This document shows, in pieces, positions 16,495-24,409 of a stretch of 51,778 nucleotides of DNA. The first letter of the stretch is position 1, and each line of letters begins with the position of its first letter. A program made the translations under genes and the position numbers. The notes under the pieces are model-generated. The model saw only the letters and a list, made by a program, of their open reading frames with translations. It was not told the origin of the DNA and did no database searches. This DNA comes from Lentisphaerota bacterium (GTDB lineage: Bacteria > Verrucomicrobiota > Kiritimatiellia > Kiritimatiellales > Pontiellaceae), in NCBI GenBank assembly GCA_012729265.1, contig JAAYDL010000114.1, positions 1 through 51,778 of the forward strand, in the 5' to 3' direction.

Positions 16495-16737
16495 TTACTG
16501 AGATGTCTTCGTCCAGTACCTCTCAATTTCATCTTTATGCTCTAACGCAACATCTAGCAACTCTTTTAGTTCGTGCGCAGACAAGCCATGCGAGTCTGCT
16601 ACCGACGGATATGGAACCAACCAGAGTTTGGCTACTGCCGCACCCTTTCGCACATGAATGTGCAAAGGCTACAAAGGGTCGCCTTCATTGGAGTAGAAGA
16701 AAAACCTATATCCGCGATATCTGAAAACAACTGGCAT
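16495..16737 (-). pseudogene. DUF4160 gene interrupted by one in-frame stop
   Basis: Translating 16737 to 16495 gives an 81-codon frame: MPVVFRYRGYRFFFYSNEGD, then P-L-stop-P-L-H-I-H-V-R-K-G and an ending HKDEIERYWTKTSQ. This is a DUF4160 protein (conserved SNEG, HxHVRKG, KLWL and C-terminal W). Codon 23 is TAG (16669-16671) where relatives usually carry a charged residue; GAG to TAG would explain it. All downstream sequence remains intact and in frame, so the lesion is recent, or is a sequencing error or readthrough. DUF4160 genes are commonly paired with DUF2442 genes in toxin-antitoxin-like units; no DUF2442 partner is seen. Confidence 0.8.
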
Positions 16738-16846
16738 GTCGGAAAGCTACACAATGACTGTTGCGTCGTCCATTTATTTTCTGAAGAGTACGAGGACGAT
16801 GAAGCTTGGTGGACTTTGTGCCTTGGGCGAAGCGGTTTTTTTAAAT

Positions 16847-16906
16847 CGTCATAAGTTGCGAAATAATGGCATATAATGCTTTTATGTCGTCGCGAGTTGC
16901 GATATA
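16847..16906 (+). promoter_or_regulatory. hipBA promoter with paired operator repeats
   Basis: A TATAAT -10 lies at 16872-16877. It is flanked by two direct repeats of CGTCnnnAGTTGCGAnATA at 16847-16865 and 16888-16906, identical at 15 of 19 positions and 41 bp apart (about four helical turns). Such paired sites around the -10 suit autorepression by the HipB-type repressor encoded next. No good -35 is seen. Confidence 0.6.
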
Positions 16907-16930
16907 GGTCTTGTTGTTTGGAGGGCGGAA

Positions 16931-17278
16931 ATGAAGATTGAGAGTTTGATGACGGATGATGCGGTGTTGGCCGAGCTGGGCGGGCGTCTGACGCAGCGGC
17001 GGATAGAGTCGGGCCTGTCGCAGGCCGAGCTTGCCCATCGGGCGGGGGTGTCGAAGCGGACGGTCGAGCGGGTCGAGGCGGGTGCGCCGGCGCAAACGGC
17101 AACGCTGGTAAGGATGCTGAGGGCGCTGGATCTGCTCGACCGACTGGAAGCATTGGTGCCGGAGGCGGGACCGCGGCCGATGGATCTGCTGAAGCTCAAG
17201 GGCGAAGAGCGGAAGCGGGCGCCACGAAAAAAGGCGGATGTATCGGGGCAACCTTGGCAGTGGGGGGATGAGTCGTGA
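16931..17278 (+). CDS. hipB: HipB-like Xre-family antitoxin
   Basis: 115 residues. The Xre/Cro helix-turn-helix covers about 17-70, with LSQAELAHRAGVSKRTVERVE (about 29-49, broken by nothing) as the recognition unit. A short basic tail (about 92-102, ERKRAPRKKAD) follows. In type II hipBA systems this protein binds HipA and represses the operon. The stop overlaps the hipA start in GTGA, so the two are translationally coupled. The base composition is strongly GC-rich, unlike the AT-rich DNA just to the left, pointing to separate arrival. Confidence 0.88.
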   Translation: MKIESLMTDDAVLAELGGRLTQRRIESGLSQAELAHRAGVSKRTVERVEAGAPAQTATLVRMLRALDLLDRLEALVPEAGPRPMDLLKLKGEERKRAPRKKADVSGQPWQWGDES

Positions 17279-18582
17279 GCACGGCGGCAGAGGTCAGGCT
17301 GTGGGGGCGGACGATCGGTGCGGTGGCGCTGGCGGACGGCGAGGCCGTGGCGACGTTTGAGTACGATCCGGCATTCGCGCAAAGCGGGATCGAGGTGTCG
17401 CCGCTGACGATGCCGCTCTCTACGCGGCTGTATTCCTTTCCGGAGCTGAATCCCAAGACCTTTCGCGGGCTGCCGGGCATGCTGGCGGATTCGCTGCCGG
17501 ACCGCTTCGGCAATGCGCTGATCGATGCGTGGCTGGTTCGCGAGGGGCGTGCGGAAGGGTCGTTCAACGCGGTCGAGCGGCTCTCCTATACGGGAGCGCG
17601 GGGAATGGGAGCGCTGGAATATGCGCCTGCCATCGGGCCGCGCGCGCGCGCTGCGTCGCGGGTCGAGGTCGACCGGCTGGTGGAGCTGGCGTCGGAGGTG
17701 CTGACCCATCGGAGCAACCTGCGCGGCTGGCTGGACGAGGAGGGGCGCGTCGCGGCCTTGCGGGACATGCTGCGGATCGGGACTTCCGCCGGTGGCGCGC
17801 GGGCAAAGGCGGTGATTGCCTGGAATCCGCAAACCAACGAGGTGCGCTCGGGGCAGGTGAAAGCCGGCGAAGGGTTTGAATATTGGCTGATGAAGTTCGA
17901 CGGGGTGGGCGGCAACAAGGACAAGGAGCTGGAAGACCCGAAGGGATATGGCGCGATCGAGTATGCCTATTCCCGGATGGCCGTGGATGCGGGGATCGCC
18001 ATGAGCCCCTGCCGCTTGTTCGAGGAGGGCGGCCGACGCCATTTCATGACCCGCCGTTTCGACCGGCAGGACGGCGGCGGAAAACTGCACATGCAATCGC
18101 TGTGCGGATTGGCCCATTATGATTTCAACCAGGCCGGGGCGTTCAGTTACGAGCAGGCGCTGCAGGTGGTCCGGAAACTGGGGCTTTCAATGACCGCCGT
18201 GGAGGAGCTGTTCAGGCGCATGGTGTTCAATATGGTCGGGCGCAACCAGGACGACCATGTAAAAAACATTGCGTTCCTGATGGACCGGTCCGGCGAGTGG
18301 TCGCTGTCGCCCGCATTCGATGTGACCTACAGCTACCAACCGACCGGCCAGTGGACATCGTCGCATCAGATGACGCTGAACGGGAAGCGCGACGGGTTTG
18401 TGCTCGACGATTTCAAGGCGTGCTCAAAGGCGGCCTCCATGAAGCGGGGGCGCGCCGAAGCGATCATCGGCGAGGTGCGCGAGGTGGTTGGCCGATGGCG
18501 CGATTATGCGGATGAAGCCGGTGTCCTGCCGGAGCATCGGGACCGGATCCAACAGACGCTGCGGCTCGCGCCGTTTGCATGA
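17275..18582 (+). CDS. hipA: HipA-family Ser/Thr kinase toxin
   Basis: 435 residues, full family length, starting at GTG 17275 inside the hipB stop. The N-terminal HipA domain (about 5-105) contains the usual LPGMLADSLPDRFGN block. The kinase domain has the nucleotide/activation loop GTSAGGARAKA (169-179), the catalytic RNQDDHVKN (323-331) and the metal-binding D349 in LSPAFD. All key residues seem present, so the kinase is probably active. E. coli HipA phosphorylates glutamyl-tRNA synthetase and triggers growth arrest; the target here is unknown. The gene converges on the exonuclease gene with only five bases between stops. Confidence 0.92.
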   Translation: MSTAAEVRLWGRTIGAVALADGEAVATFEYDPAFAQSGIEVSPLTMPLSTRLYSFPELNPKTFRGLPGMLADSLPDRFGNALIDAWLVREGRAEGSFNAVERLSYTGARGMGALEYAPAIGPRARAASRVEVDRLVELASEVLTHRSNLRGWLDEEGRVAALRDMLRIGTSAGGARAKAVIAWNPQTNEVRSGQVKAGEGFEYWLMKFDGVGGNKDKELEDPKGYGAIEYAYSRMAVDAGIAMSPCRLFEEGGRRHFMTRRFDRQDGGGKLHMQSLCGLAHYDFNQAGAFSYEQALQVVRKLGLSMTAVEELFRRMVFNMVGRNQDDHVKNIAFLMDRSGEWSLSPAFDVTYSYQPTGQWTSSHQMTLNGKRDGFVLDDFKACSKAASMKRGRAEAIIGEVREVVGRWRDYADEAGVLPEHRDRIQQTLRLAPFA

Positions 18583-18587
18583 GGCTG

Positions 18588-19262
18588 CTACACCTTCTTG
18601 ATGGGCAGGTCGCGCCGCGTGATCTTTCCCTTCCGTTGGCGGATATGGCCGCACATGATGAGGAAGAGTTCCGCCGCGATGAACGCGTCGCCCTCGGCGG
18701 TGTGGCGATCGTGGAGCGGAAGCCCGAAGTTGGCGCAAAGGTCCTCGATCGACGGCGGCTTCTGGTTGGCGTATCCGCTTTTCCTGAAGCGTTGCAGCTC
18801 GGTCATCGCCAGCGCGGCGACATCGATGATTGGATTGCGGAACGAGATTCCAAAGTTGCGGCGCAGCGCTTCGTCGAGCATCAGGGCATCGAACCAGGTC
18901 TGGTGGCCGACCACGATCGATTCGGAGATGATGGGCAGCAGTTCGGTCAGCATCTGCTTTTCCGGAATGCCCTGCAGGATATCGGAGGGAAGGATGCCGT
19001 GGATTTCCGTGGCCTTGTTGGCGACCATGTTCGGCTGGTAGACCAGCCATTCGATCCGGTGTTCGGTGTGGATATGGGTCCAGTCGATATCGATCACGGC
19101 CACCGAAAGCAGGCGGTCCTTTCCGATCTCGAAGCCGCTGGCCTCCGTATCGAGCGCCACCACGCGCAGTTGATCGAGGGGCTTTTTCCTCGCGATGCCC
19201 GGATGGGTCCGCTCGAGATACTGCTCGAGGAACGCGGGATGCTTTTGACGGGACCAAGGCAT
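18588..19262 (-). CDS. DEDDh-family 3-prime to 5-prime exonuclease
   Basis: 224 residues. Exo I is ALDTEASG (D38, E40), Exo II is VGHQTWFDALML (D125) and Exo III is HDRHTAEGDA (H187, D192), a complete DEDDh set as in DNA polymerase III epsilon. It lacks the polymerase-binding tail of DnaQ, so it is more likely a stand-alone repair or RNA/DNA-trimming exonuclease. The start overlaps the stop of the upstream DUF294 gene by one base (TAATG), so the two form an operon; the same pairing is common in other bacteria. Confidence 0.88.
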   Translation of the reverse strand: MPWSRQKHPAFLEQYLERTHPGIARKKPLDQLRVVALDTEASGFEIGKDRLLSVAVIDIDWTHIHTEHRIEWLVYQPNMVANKATEIHGILPSDILQGIPEKQMLTELLPIISESIVVGHQTWFDALMLDEALRRNFGISFRNPIIDVAALAMTELQRFRKSGYANQKPPSIEDLCANFGLPLHDRHTAEGDAFIAAELFLIMCGHIRQRKGKITRRDLPIKKV

Positions 19263-21214
19263 TAGCGCTGTGCTTCCAGGTTAAAGTGGCGCCGGACGGC
19301 GTTTTGCACCATGCGTTGGACGTCGAACACGTTGGCCAGCTGTTCGCGTTCAAGCCGGTCCAGATCGCTGGGATCGATGAACCGTCCGTCATCCTTGCGG
19401 CGCAGGCCGGTGAGGGTCCGGAAGCGGAGCAGCAGGTCATAGCCGCTGCGCGCCAGGTTGGCGACTTCCTCCAGCTCGGGATGCGTTGCCGCAAGCTCCT
19501 GCAGGCGTCCGCCGGTGGAGTGGTGGCTCTTGAGTCCAAATTGGAGTGCAAACACGCGGGCTGCATCCCGTATTGGGGTCAACCCCCGCTTCTTTAGGTC
19601 GAACTCACCTTCATTGATGCCCTTCTTTTCGACGATAAACTTGCCCCGGAAATTGAGCGGCGGCGGCGTGGCAACCACCATTTCAGCCAGATGTTTCAGG
19701 GCGCTCGCCCGGTCGGCGGTCGCGGAGAATTCGAAGACGGTGTCACGGACCTGATGGCAGATTTTCCGGTCGCCCGCCACGTAGCGCAGGTCGTAGAGGA
19801 CCAGGGCCCGCAGCAGATTGTCGCCATCGAGCAGGTGGTCGACATCGCGGATCTCCGCGATCCACTCTGTTTCCGTTTTGCACCAGCGGGGATTCGAGGC
19901 CATGACACCGCCCTGGCAGCGCGAGAAGCCGGCTTCAATCATCAGGTTGATCACCTGCGTCGCCATTTCGAGGAGGATGGCGCGGTGGTTCTCGTCGGTT
20001 TTGGCGTCTCCCGAACTCTTAAAAACCAAGGCGTTGTCCATATCGGTGCGCAGGACCTGTTCACGGCGTCCGTCGCTGCCCACCGCCATCCAGGCCCAGG
20101 GGATCGCGGGCAGGGTGGTTCCCTTTTCGGCGAGCTTTTCCTCGGCGATTTGAATCATGCGGGCGACGAGGGTATCGAAAAGCTGGGCGCAGATCTGGCC
20201 CATGACAATCCCCGAGATGCCCGCTTCGAGATAGGAATAGGCGATCGCCTCGATGTCGTCGCACAGTTCCCTCAGGCGCGCCGAGCTGCGTGCCCGCTGA
20301 ATGCTGTTGGCGATCCCGACCGGATGGCGTCCGCTTTGGGCGAGCAGATCCTTCGGCGTGCAGACATCGATGGCTCGGCTCTCGGGCGTTCCATCCTCAG
20401 TGACGCAGATGTGGTCAATGCGCTCGGCAAGCATGGTGAGCAGGGCCGCCACCGTGCTCGACTTAGGCGTGACGGTTGCCACGGGACTGAGCATGACACG
20501 GGCGACCGGGCTGGTCGAAGCATTGTTGCCGACCACCACTTCCCGCACGAGTTGGCGGTTGGTCACAAAGCCCAGTGGACGGTTTTGGGTGTCCACGACG
20601 AGAATCGACGACAAATTCCGCGAGACCATCATTTCGGCGGCGGTCCGGATCGAAGTGTCGGGTTGGCAGGAGAGGAGTCGCTCGATCGGTCGCGGCTGGA
20701 TCACCTGTGCGCCATCGAGGTGAGCCTCCAGAATATTGCGGCTTTCTACGGGCGTTTCGAGGTTGATGGAGGCGATTGAACGGCCGACGCGGGTTCCCCA
20801 GAAGAGATGGCGGCGGACATAGTTTCGGGCCTGGTCGTTGACTTCGAGGATGAAGCGCACGTCCGCCCAGGGCAGGACGTAGAGGATGCTGTCCTCCTTG
20901 ACCTCGGCAGTAACGCGGTAGGATTCCGCTTCGTGCAGGGCGGAGAGGCCGAGGATGTCGCCCACGTCGCGCACGTCGACCAGTTCCTTGGCCCCGTTTT
21001 CGAAGCGATAGTATTCCACCCGGCCCATGGCGAGGAAGAGAACCTCGTCGCCCGGCGGGTCGCCTTGTTTCCAGACAAAGTCGCCCTGCACGAGAATCTT
21101 GACGAAGGCCTTTTCCGCAAGGTTGGCTACCGTGGGGGCGGGAAGCATCGAGAACGGAGGAAACTTTTGCAGTGCCTCGGCGATACGGGCGGGAATTCGG
21201 TTGGCTTTATTCAT
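19262..21214 (-). CDS. cNMP-binding / CBS / DUF294 nucleotidyltransferase-like signalling protein
   Basis: 650 residues. A cyclic-nucleotide-binding domain (about 20-130, with GDFVWKQGDPPGDEVLFL) is followed by two CBS motifs (about 172-295) and a DUF294 nucleotidyltransferase domain with GSDGRREQ (379-386) and D391/D393. A DUF294 C-terminal helical domain ends the protein. The NT core resembles GlnD-type enzymes, so transfer of a nucleotide to a protein or small molecule under ligand control is possible, but no substrate is known from sequence. It is translationally coupled to the exonuclease gene. Confidence 0.88.
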   Translation of the reverse strand: MNKANRIPARIAEALQKFPPFSMLPAPTVANLAEKAFVKILVQGDFVWKQGDPPGDEVLFLAMGRVEYYRFENGAKELVDVRDVGDILGLSALHEAESYRVTAEVKEDSILYVLPWADVRFILEVNDQARNYVRRHLFWGTRVGRSIASINLETPVESRNILEAHLDGAQVIQPRPIERLLSCQPDTSIRTAAEMMVSRNLSSILVVDTQNRPLGFVTNRQLVREVVVGNNASTSPVARVMLSPVATVTPKSSTVAALLTMLAERIDHICVTEDGTPESRAIDVCTPKDLLAQSGRHPVGIANSIQRARSSARLRELCDDIEAIAYSYLEAGISGIVMGQICAQLFDTLVARMIQIAEEKLAEKGTTLPAIPWAWMAVGSDGRREQVLRTDMDNALVFKSSGDAKTDENHRAILLEMATQVINLMIEAGFSRCQGGVMASNPRWCKTETEWIAEIRDVDHLLDGDNLLRALVLYDLRYVAGDRKICHQVRDTVFEFSATADRASALKHLAEMVVATPPPLNFRGKFIVEKKGINEGEFDLKKRGLTPIRDAARVFALQFGLKSHHSTGGRLQELAATHPELEEVANLARSGYDLLLRFRTLTGLRRKDDGRFIDPSDLDRLEREQLANVFDVQRMVQNAVRRHFNLEAQR

Positions 21215-21368
21215 CGTCTGGTCCTCTATTGGGTTCGGATGCCTCTGTTCGTCAGTTCGAAAAATACGCAGGGCGCATCAACAAGCAAACTAAAAAGCGT
21301 TTGTCTTCCTTCTTTCCGTCGGAGGCATAGTTTTGTTTAATGGAACGTTCATAACCAATGGAGAAAAA

Positions 21369-22259
21369 ATGGGCAGGAGATTTAGCAAGGTGGCGGTTTT
21401 GAAGGGCGGCGTTTCTTCGGAGCGCGAGGTATCGTTGAAATCGGGTGCAGCCGTTGCGCAGGGGTTGCGCGAGGGCGGTTATGAGGTGGTGGAGGTGGAG
21501 GTGGATTCGCGGAGTCTGAAGCTTCCGTCCGGCGTTGAGGCGGTCTTTGTAGCGCTTCACGGACAGTTTGGAGAGGATGGGGAAGTTCAGACGTTGCTGG
21601 CGGAAGCGGGCGTACCTTTTACAGGTTCCGGTGCAGCATCGAGCCGCCTCTCTTTTGATAAGGTTTTAACGCGGGTCTGTCTGGCGGGAAACGGGGTTCC
21701 TGTTGCAAAAGGTGAGGTACTGAAGGTCGCTGCAGCACGAACGCTGCCGTTGCCGGTGGTGGTGAAGCCGCCGCGCGAGGGATCAAGTGTGGGTTGCTAT
21801 CTCGTTTTTGAGGAGTCGGAGTGGGAGGCTTCGTTTAAAAAGGCAGTACAGTTTTCGGGCGATGCGCTGGTGGAGGAATATATTCCCGGGCGAGAGCTGA
21901 CGGTCGGCATTGTGGGCGATCAGGTGCTGCCGGTGGTGGAGATTAAACCTGCGAAAAAATGGTATGATTTTGCAGCCAAATATGTGAACGGCAATACAGA
22001 ATATACGGTTCCCGCAAAGCTTGAGCCCGAAACGGCGGAGCAGCTCCAGGCGATTGCGCTGAAGACGTTTACATCTTTGGGCGCGGAAGGTTTTGGGCGC
22101 GTCGATTTTCGACTATCGCCGGAGGGCAACCCCTATGTACTGGAACTGAATGCCATTCCGGGCTTTACCGCAACCAGCCTGCTGCCCAAGGCGGCGCAGG
22201 CGGCGGGAATCGGTTTTTCAGCGCTTTGTTGTCGAATCATGGAACAGGCTCATCTATAG
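21369..22259 (+). CDS. ddl: D-alanine--D-alanine ligase
   Basis: The frame opens at 21333, but ATG 21369 has GGAG five bases upstream and gives 296 residues, typical for Ddl. ATP-grasp features are visible: VLKGGVSSEREVSLKSG at the N-terminus, VVKPPREGSSVG for nucleotide binding, EEYIPGRELTVGI, and GFGRVDFRL followed by LELNAIPGFTATSL with metal-binding Glu and Asn. The enzyme joins two D-alanines for peptidoglycan. It begins a plus-strand run ddl-ftsQ-ftsA-ftsZ, the end of a classical dcw cluster. Upstream dcw genes (murC, murB) are not beside it, so the cluster is split. Confidence 0.95.
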   Translation: MGRRFSKVAVLKGGVSSEREVSLKSGAAVAQGLREGGYEVVEVEVDSRSLKLPSGVEAVFVALHGQFGEDGEVQTLLAEAGVPFTGSGAASSRLSFDKVLTRVCLAGNGVPVAKGEVLKVAAARTLPLPVVVKPPREGSSVGCYLVFEESEWEASFKKAVQFSGDALVEEYIPGRELTVGIVGDQVLPVVEIKPAKKWYDFAAKYVNGNTEYTVPAKLEPETAEQLQAIALKTFTSLGAEGFGRVDFRLSPEGNPYVLELNAIPGFTATSLLPKAAQAAGIGFSALCCRIMEQAHL

Positions 22260-22286
22260 TGAAGGCTTGTTTCAGGGGTGCAGAGA

Positions 22287-23150
22287 ATGGCTGTTAGAAC
22301 GTCGAATACGAATCGGGGAAATATCCAATATGTGAAGGACCGGAAACGCTCAGAGCGGCGTGGGCCGGTTGTTGCGCGCCGTGTTGCTGCCATCCTTGTT
22401 TTGCTGCTGTTGGCCGTATTTCTCTGTGGTGGCATCGTTTGGTCTTTTTTATGGGTCGAGCGAGCGCTCTTTTCTGAAAATCCGACGTTTAGGATTCGCA
22501 CCATTGAGGTTTCCATTTCAGGGGATAAATTCAGCGCGGCGGATATTTGCGAAATGGGCAATATACGCAAGGGGATGAATCTATTTGCGCTGCGTTTTAA
22601 GGATCTTCGTAAAAAATTCCGCGATAATCCTGATATTGTCTCCATTGAGTTTACAAGGGAGCTTCCGGATACGTTGCGGATTCAGGTGCGCGAACGCGTT
22701 CCGGTTGCGCGGGTGGATTCTGATCATCCTGATTCTGAAGTCCGATGTCTCATCGATGCAGAAGGGTTTTTGTTGACATCAGAAGGTCGGCGAGGTGTGG
22801 GACACCTTAGCTATATCATAGGGCTCTCCGACAAGTTAGTTCCCGGGAAGCAGCTAAATGATGAAAAGATAAAAGTGGCATTAGGCATCATCAAGCTGTG
22901 CAACAGTAATCCTCAATGGGATTATTATATTGAGTTACTGAATATTGATGTTTCGCCTTATGATTATGTCATTTTGAACCTAAGGGAAAACAACATCGCA
23001 AAAATCCCGTTGCATTCGCTGGAGTCAAAACTTTCACACCTAGCATCGATAATACAGACGGCCATCACACAGGGAAATCCTCCGGTTACAGAGCAAATTG
23101 ATCTGACACCAAACGGAGACGGGGTATTCAGACGGAGACGCGATATTTAG
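22287..23150 (+). CDS. ftsQ: Cell division protein FtsQ
   Basis: ATG 22287 is chosen because a G-rich stretch (22275-22278) lies eight bases before it; GTG 22278 is an alternative. The protein has 287 residues: a basic cytoplasmic tail, one membrane helix (about 31-57), then a POTRA domain (about 66-140) with the typical VxxIEFTRELPDTLRIQVRER ending, and a beta domain. FtsQ links early and late divisome proteins in the periplasm. Identity is supported by position between ddl and ftsA. Overall sequence conservation is low, as usual for this family. Confidence 0.88.
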   Translation: MAVRTSNTNRGNIQYVKDRKRSERRGPVVARRVAAILVLLLLAVFLCGGIVWSFLWVERALFSENPTFRIRTIEVSISGDKFSAADICEMGNIRKGMNLFALRFKDLRKKFRDNPDIVSIEFTRELPDTLRIQVRERVPVARVDSDHPDSEVRCLIDAEGFLLTSEGRRGVGHLSYIIGLSDKLVPGKQLNDEKIKVALGIIKLCNSNPQWDYYIELLNIDVSPYDYVILNLRENNIAKIPLHSLESKLSHLASIIQTAITQGNPPVTEQIDLTPNGDGVFRRRRDI

Positions 23151-23182
23151 GATTCAAGATCAGAACAGAAGCAAAAAATAAT

Positions 23183-24409
23183 ATGTCACTTGAAGCAACA
23201 GCAGTTTTAGAAATAGGAACGAGCACCATCCGCGTTTTGGTGGGTGAGTTGCGCGATGACGGTGTCGTTACCGTGGTCGGCATCGGCGAGGCGGAGTCGA
23301 AGGGCATTCGTAAGGGCGAAATTGTGGACCGCGATGATGCGATTGACTGCGTGCGTGCCGCGCTGAAGGCCGCAGAGGAAAATTGGCGGAAGACCATTCA
23401 GTCCGTCATCCTGATTACTTCCGGCGGACAGGCGGAAGCTAAAAAGAGCACCGGCGTCCATCGTGTGGTCGATCCCGGCGATAACCGTCTGGCGGAAATT
23501 AGCGAAGCGGATGTGGCGGAAGTGGTCGAAACGGCTCGTAAGGTTCTGCTTCCCGAAAACCGTATTCGGCTTCATACGCTTCAACAGTTTTTCCAAGTGG
23601 ATGATTCGCTCAATGTGACGAATCCGGTGGGGATGGCCTGTGAAGAGCTGCGGGTGGATGTGCTGACGATTCACGGAAAGCGAAGCGCGGTGGATAACTT
23701 GCGTAAAATAGTCGATGATGCGCCGATAGCTTGTGAGGACGCGGTTTTCAGTGGATTGTGCGCTGCCCGCGCGGTGGTGTCCGATGAACAGAAAAAAGCG
23801 GGCGTACTGGTCATTGATATCGGTGCGGGTACAACCGATTTTGTGCTCTATTATGACGGCTTTGTTATGGCCGCCGGATCCATTGGAGTAGGCGGCGAAC
23901 ATGTGACGAACGATATTTCCTCCGGGCTTCAGATTCCTATGGCGCAGGCGGAATTGCTGAAGCAGGAGAAGGGCAGTGCGATTACCAACCTGATGGAACG
24001 AGATCATAATATTTCGGTGCCGGCGTCATCGCAGGGTTTCGGCGCGAAAATAGTGCGAGCCATTACACTTAACACCATCATAAATGCACGTATGGACGAA
24101 CTCTTTGGACTCATTAAAGAAAGTATCGATCGCAGCTGTCCGAATGTCCCGCTGGGTGCAGGGGTACTCTTGACCGGCGGCGGTTCTTTCCTCAGCGGAA
24201 CGCGCGATCTGGGGCAAAAGGTGTTTAATGCACCGTGCTCACAGGGGAAACCGTTCGATGTGCAGGGATTGTCCACCGCGAAAGAGGGTTCGCTCTACGC
24301 CTGCCACATCGGCGCCATTCGCTACGCTTCGGATATGAAAACGGTGGAATACAAGCCCTCTTTGGGGCGACGCTTGCTGAAGGTGCTCTGGGGAGGTGGC
24401 CGTGACTGA
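23183..24409 (+). CDS. ftsA: Cell division protein FtsA
   Basis: 408 residues. Actin-fold motifs are clear: phosphate 1 loop VLEIGTSTIRVLVGEL (about 8-23), phosphate 2 loop VLVIDIGAGTTDFVLYYDG (about 207-225) and adenosine loop LLTGGGSFLSG (about 328-338). A 1C (SHS2) domain lies between. The C-terminus (KTVEYKPSLGRRLLKVLWGGGRD) is a basic amphipathic helix for membrane binding. FtsA tethers FtsZ polymers to the membrane by binding the FtsZ C-terminal peptide, which the next gene retains. No strong ribosome binding site is seen. The end overlaps ftsZ by eight bases. Confidence 0.95.
   Translation: MSLEATAVLEIGTSTIRVLVGELRDDGVVTVVGIGEAESKGIRKGEIVDRDDAIDCVRAALKAAEENWRKTIQSVILITSGGQAEAKKSTGVHRVVDPGDNRLAEISEADVAEVVETARKVLLPENRIRLHTLQQFFQVDDSLNVTNPVGMACEELRVDVLTIHGKRSAVDNLRKIVDDAPIACEDAVFSGLCAARAVVSDEQKKAGVLVIDIGAGTTDFVLYYDGFVMAAGSIGVGGEHVTNDISSGLQIPMAQAELLKQEKGSAITNLMERDHNISVPASSQGFGAKIVRAITLNTIINARMDELFGLIKESIDRSCPNVPLGAGVLLTGGGSFLSGTRDLGQKVFNAPCSQGKPFDVQGLSTAKEGSLYACHIGAIRYASDMKTVEYKPSLGRRLLKVLWGGGRD

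Noticed and set aside
16573-16854. Plus-strand 93-residue frame
   Set aside because: The opposite strand carries the recognisable DUF4160 sequence; this frame is its shadow.
15469-18582. att site pair from integration into tRNA-Phe
   Set aside because: No second copy of the tRNA 3-prime end could be found in the window and there is no integrase.
18424-19566. Minus-strand 380-residue frame across hipA, exonuclease and DUF294 ends
   Set aside because: It runs through three well-supported genes in another frame and has Arg/Pro-rich composition typical of shadows.
19691-20779. Plus-strand 362-residue frame opposite the DUF294 gene
   Set aside because: Shadow of a clearly conserved minus-strand gene in GC-rich DNA.
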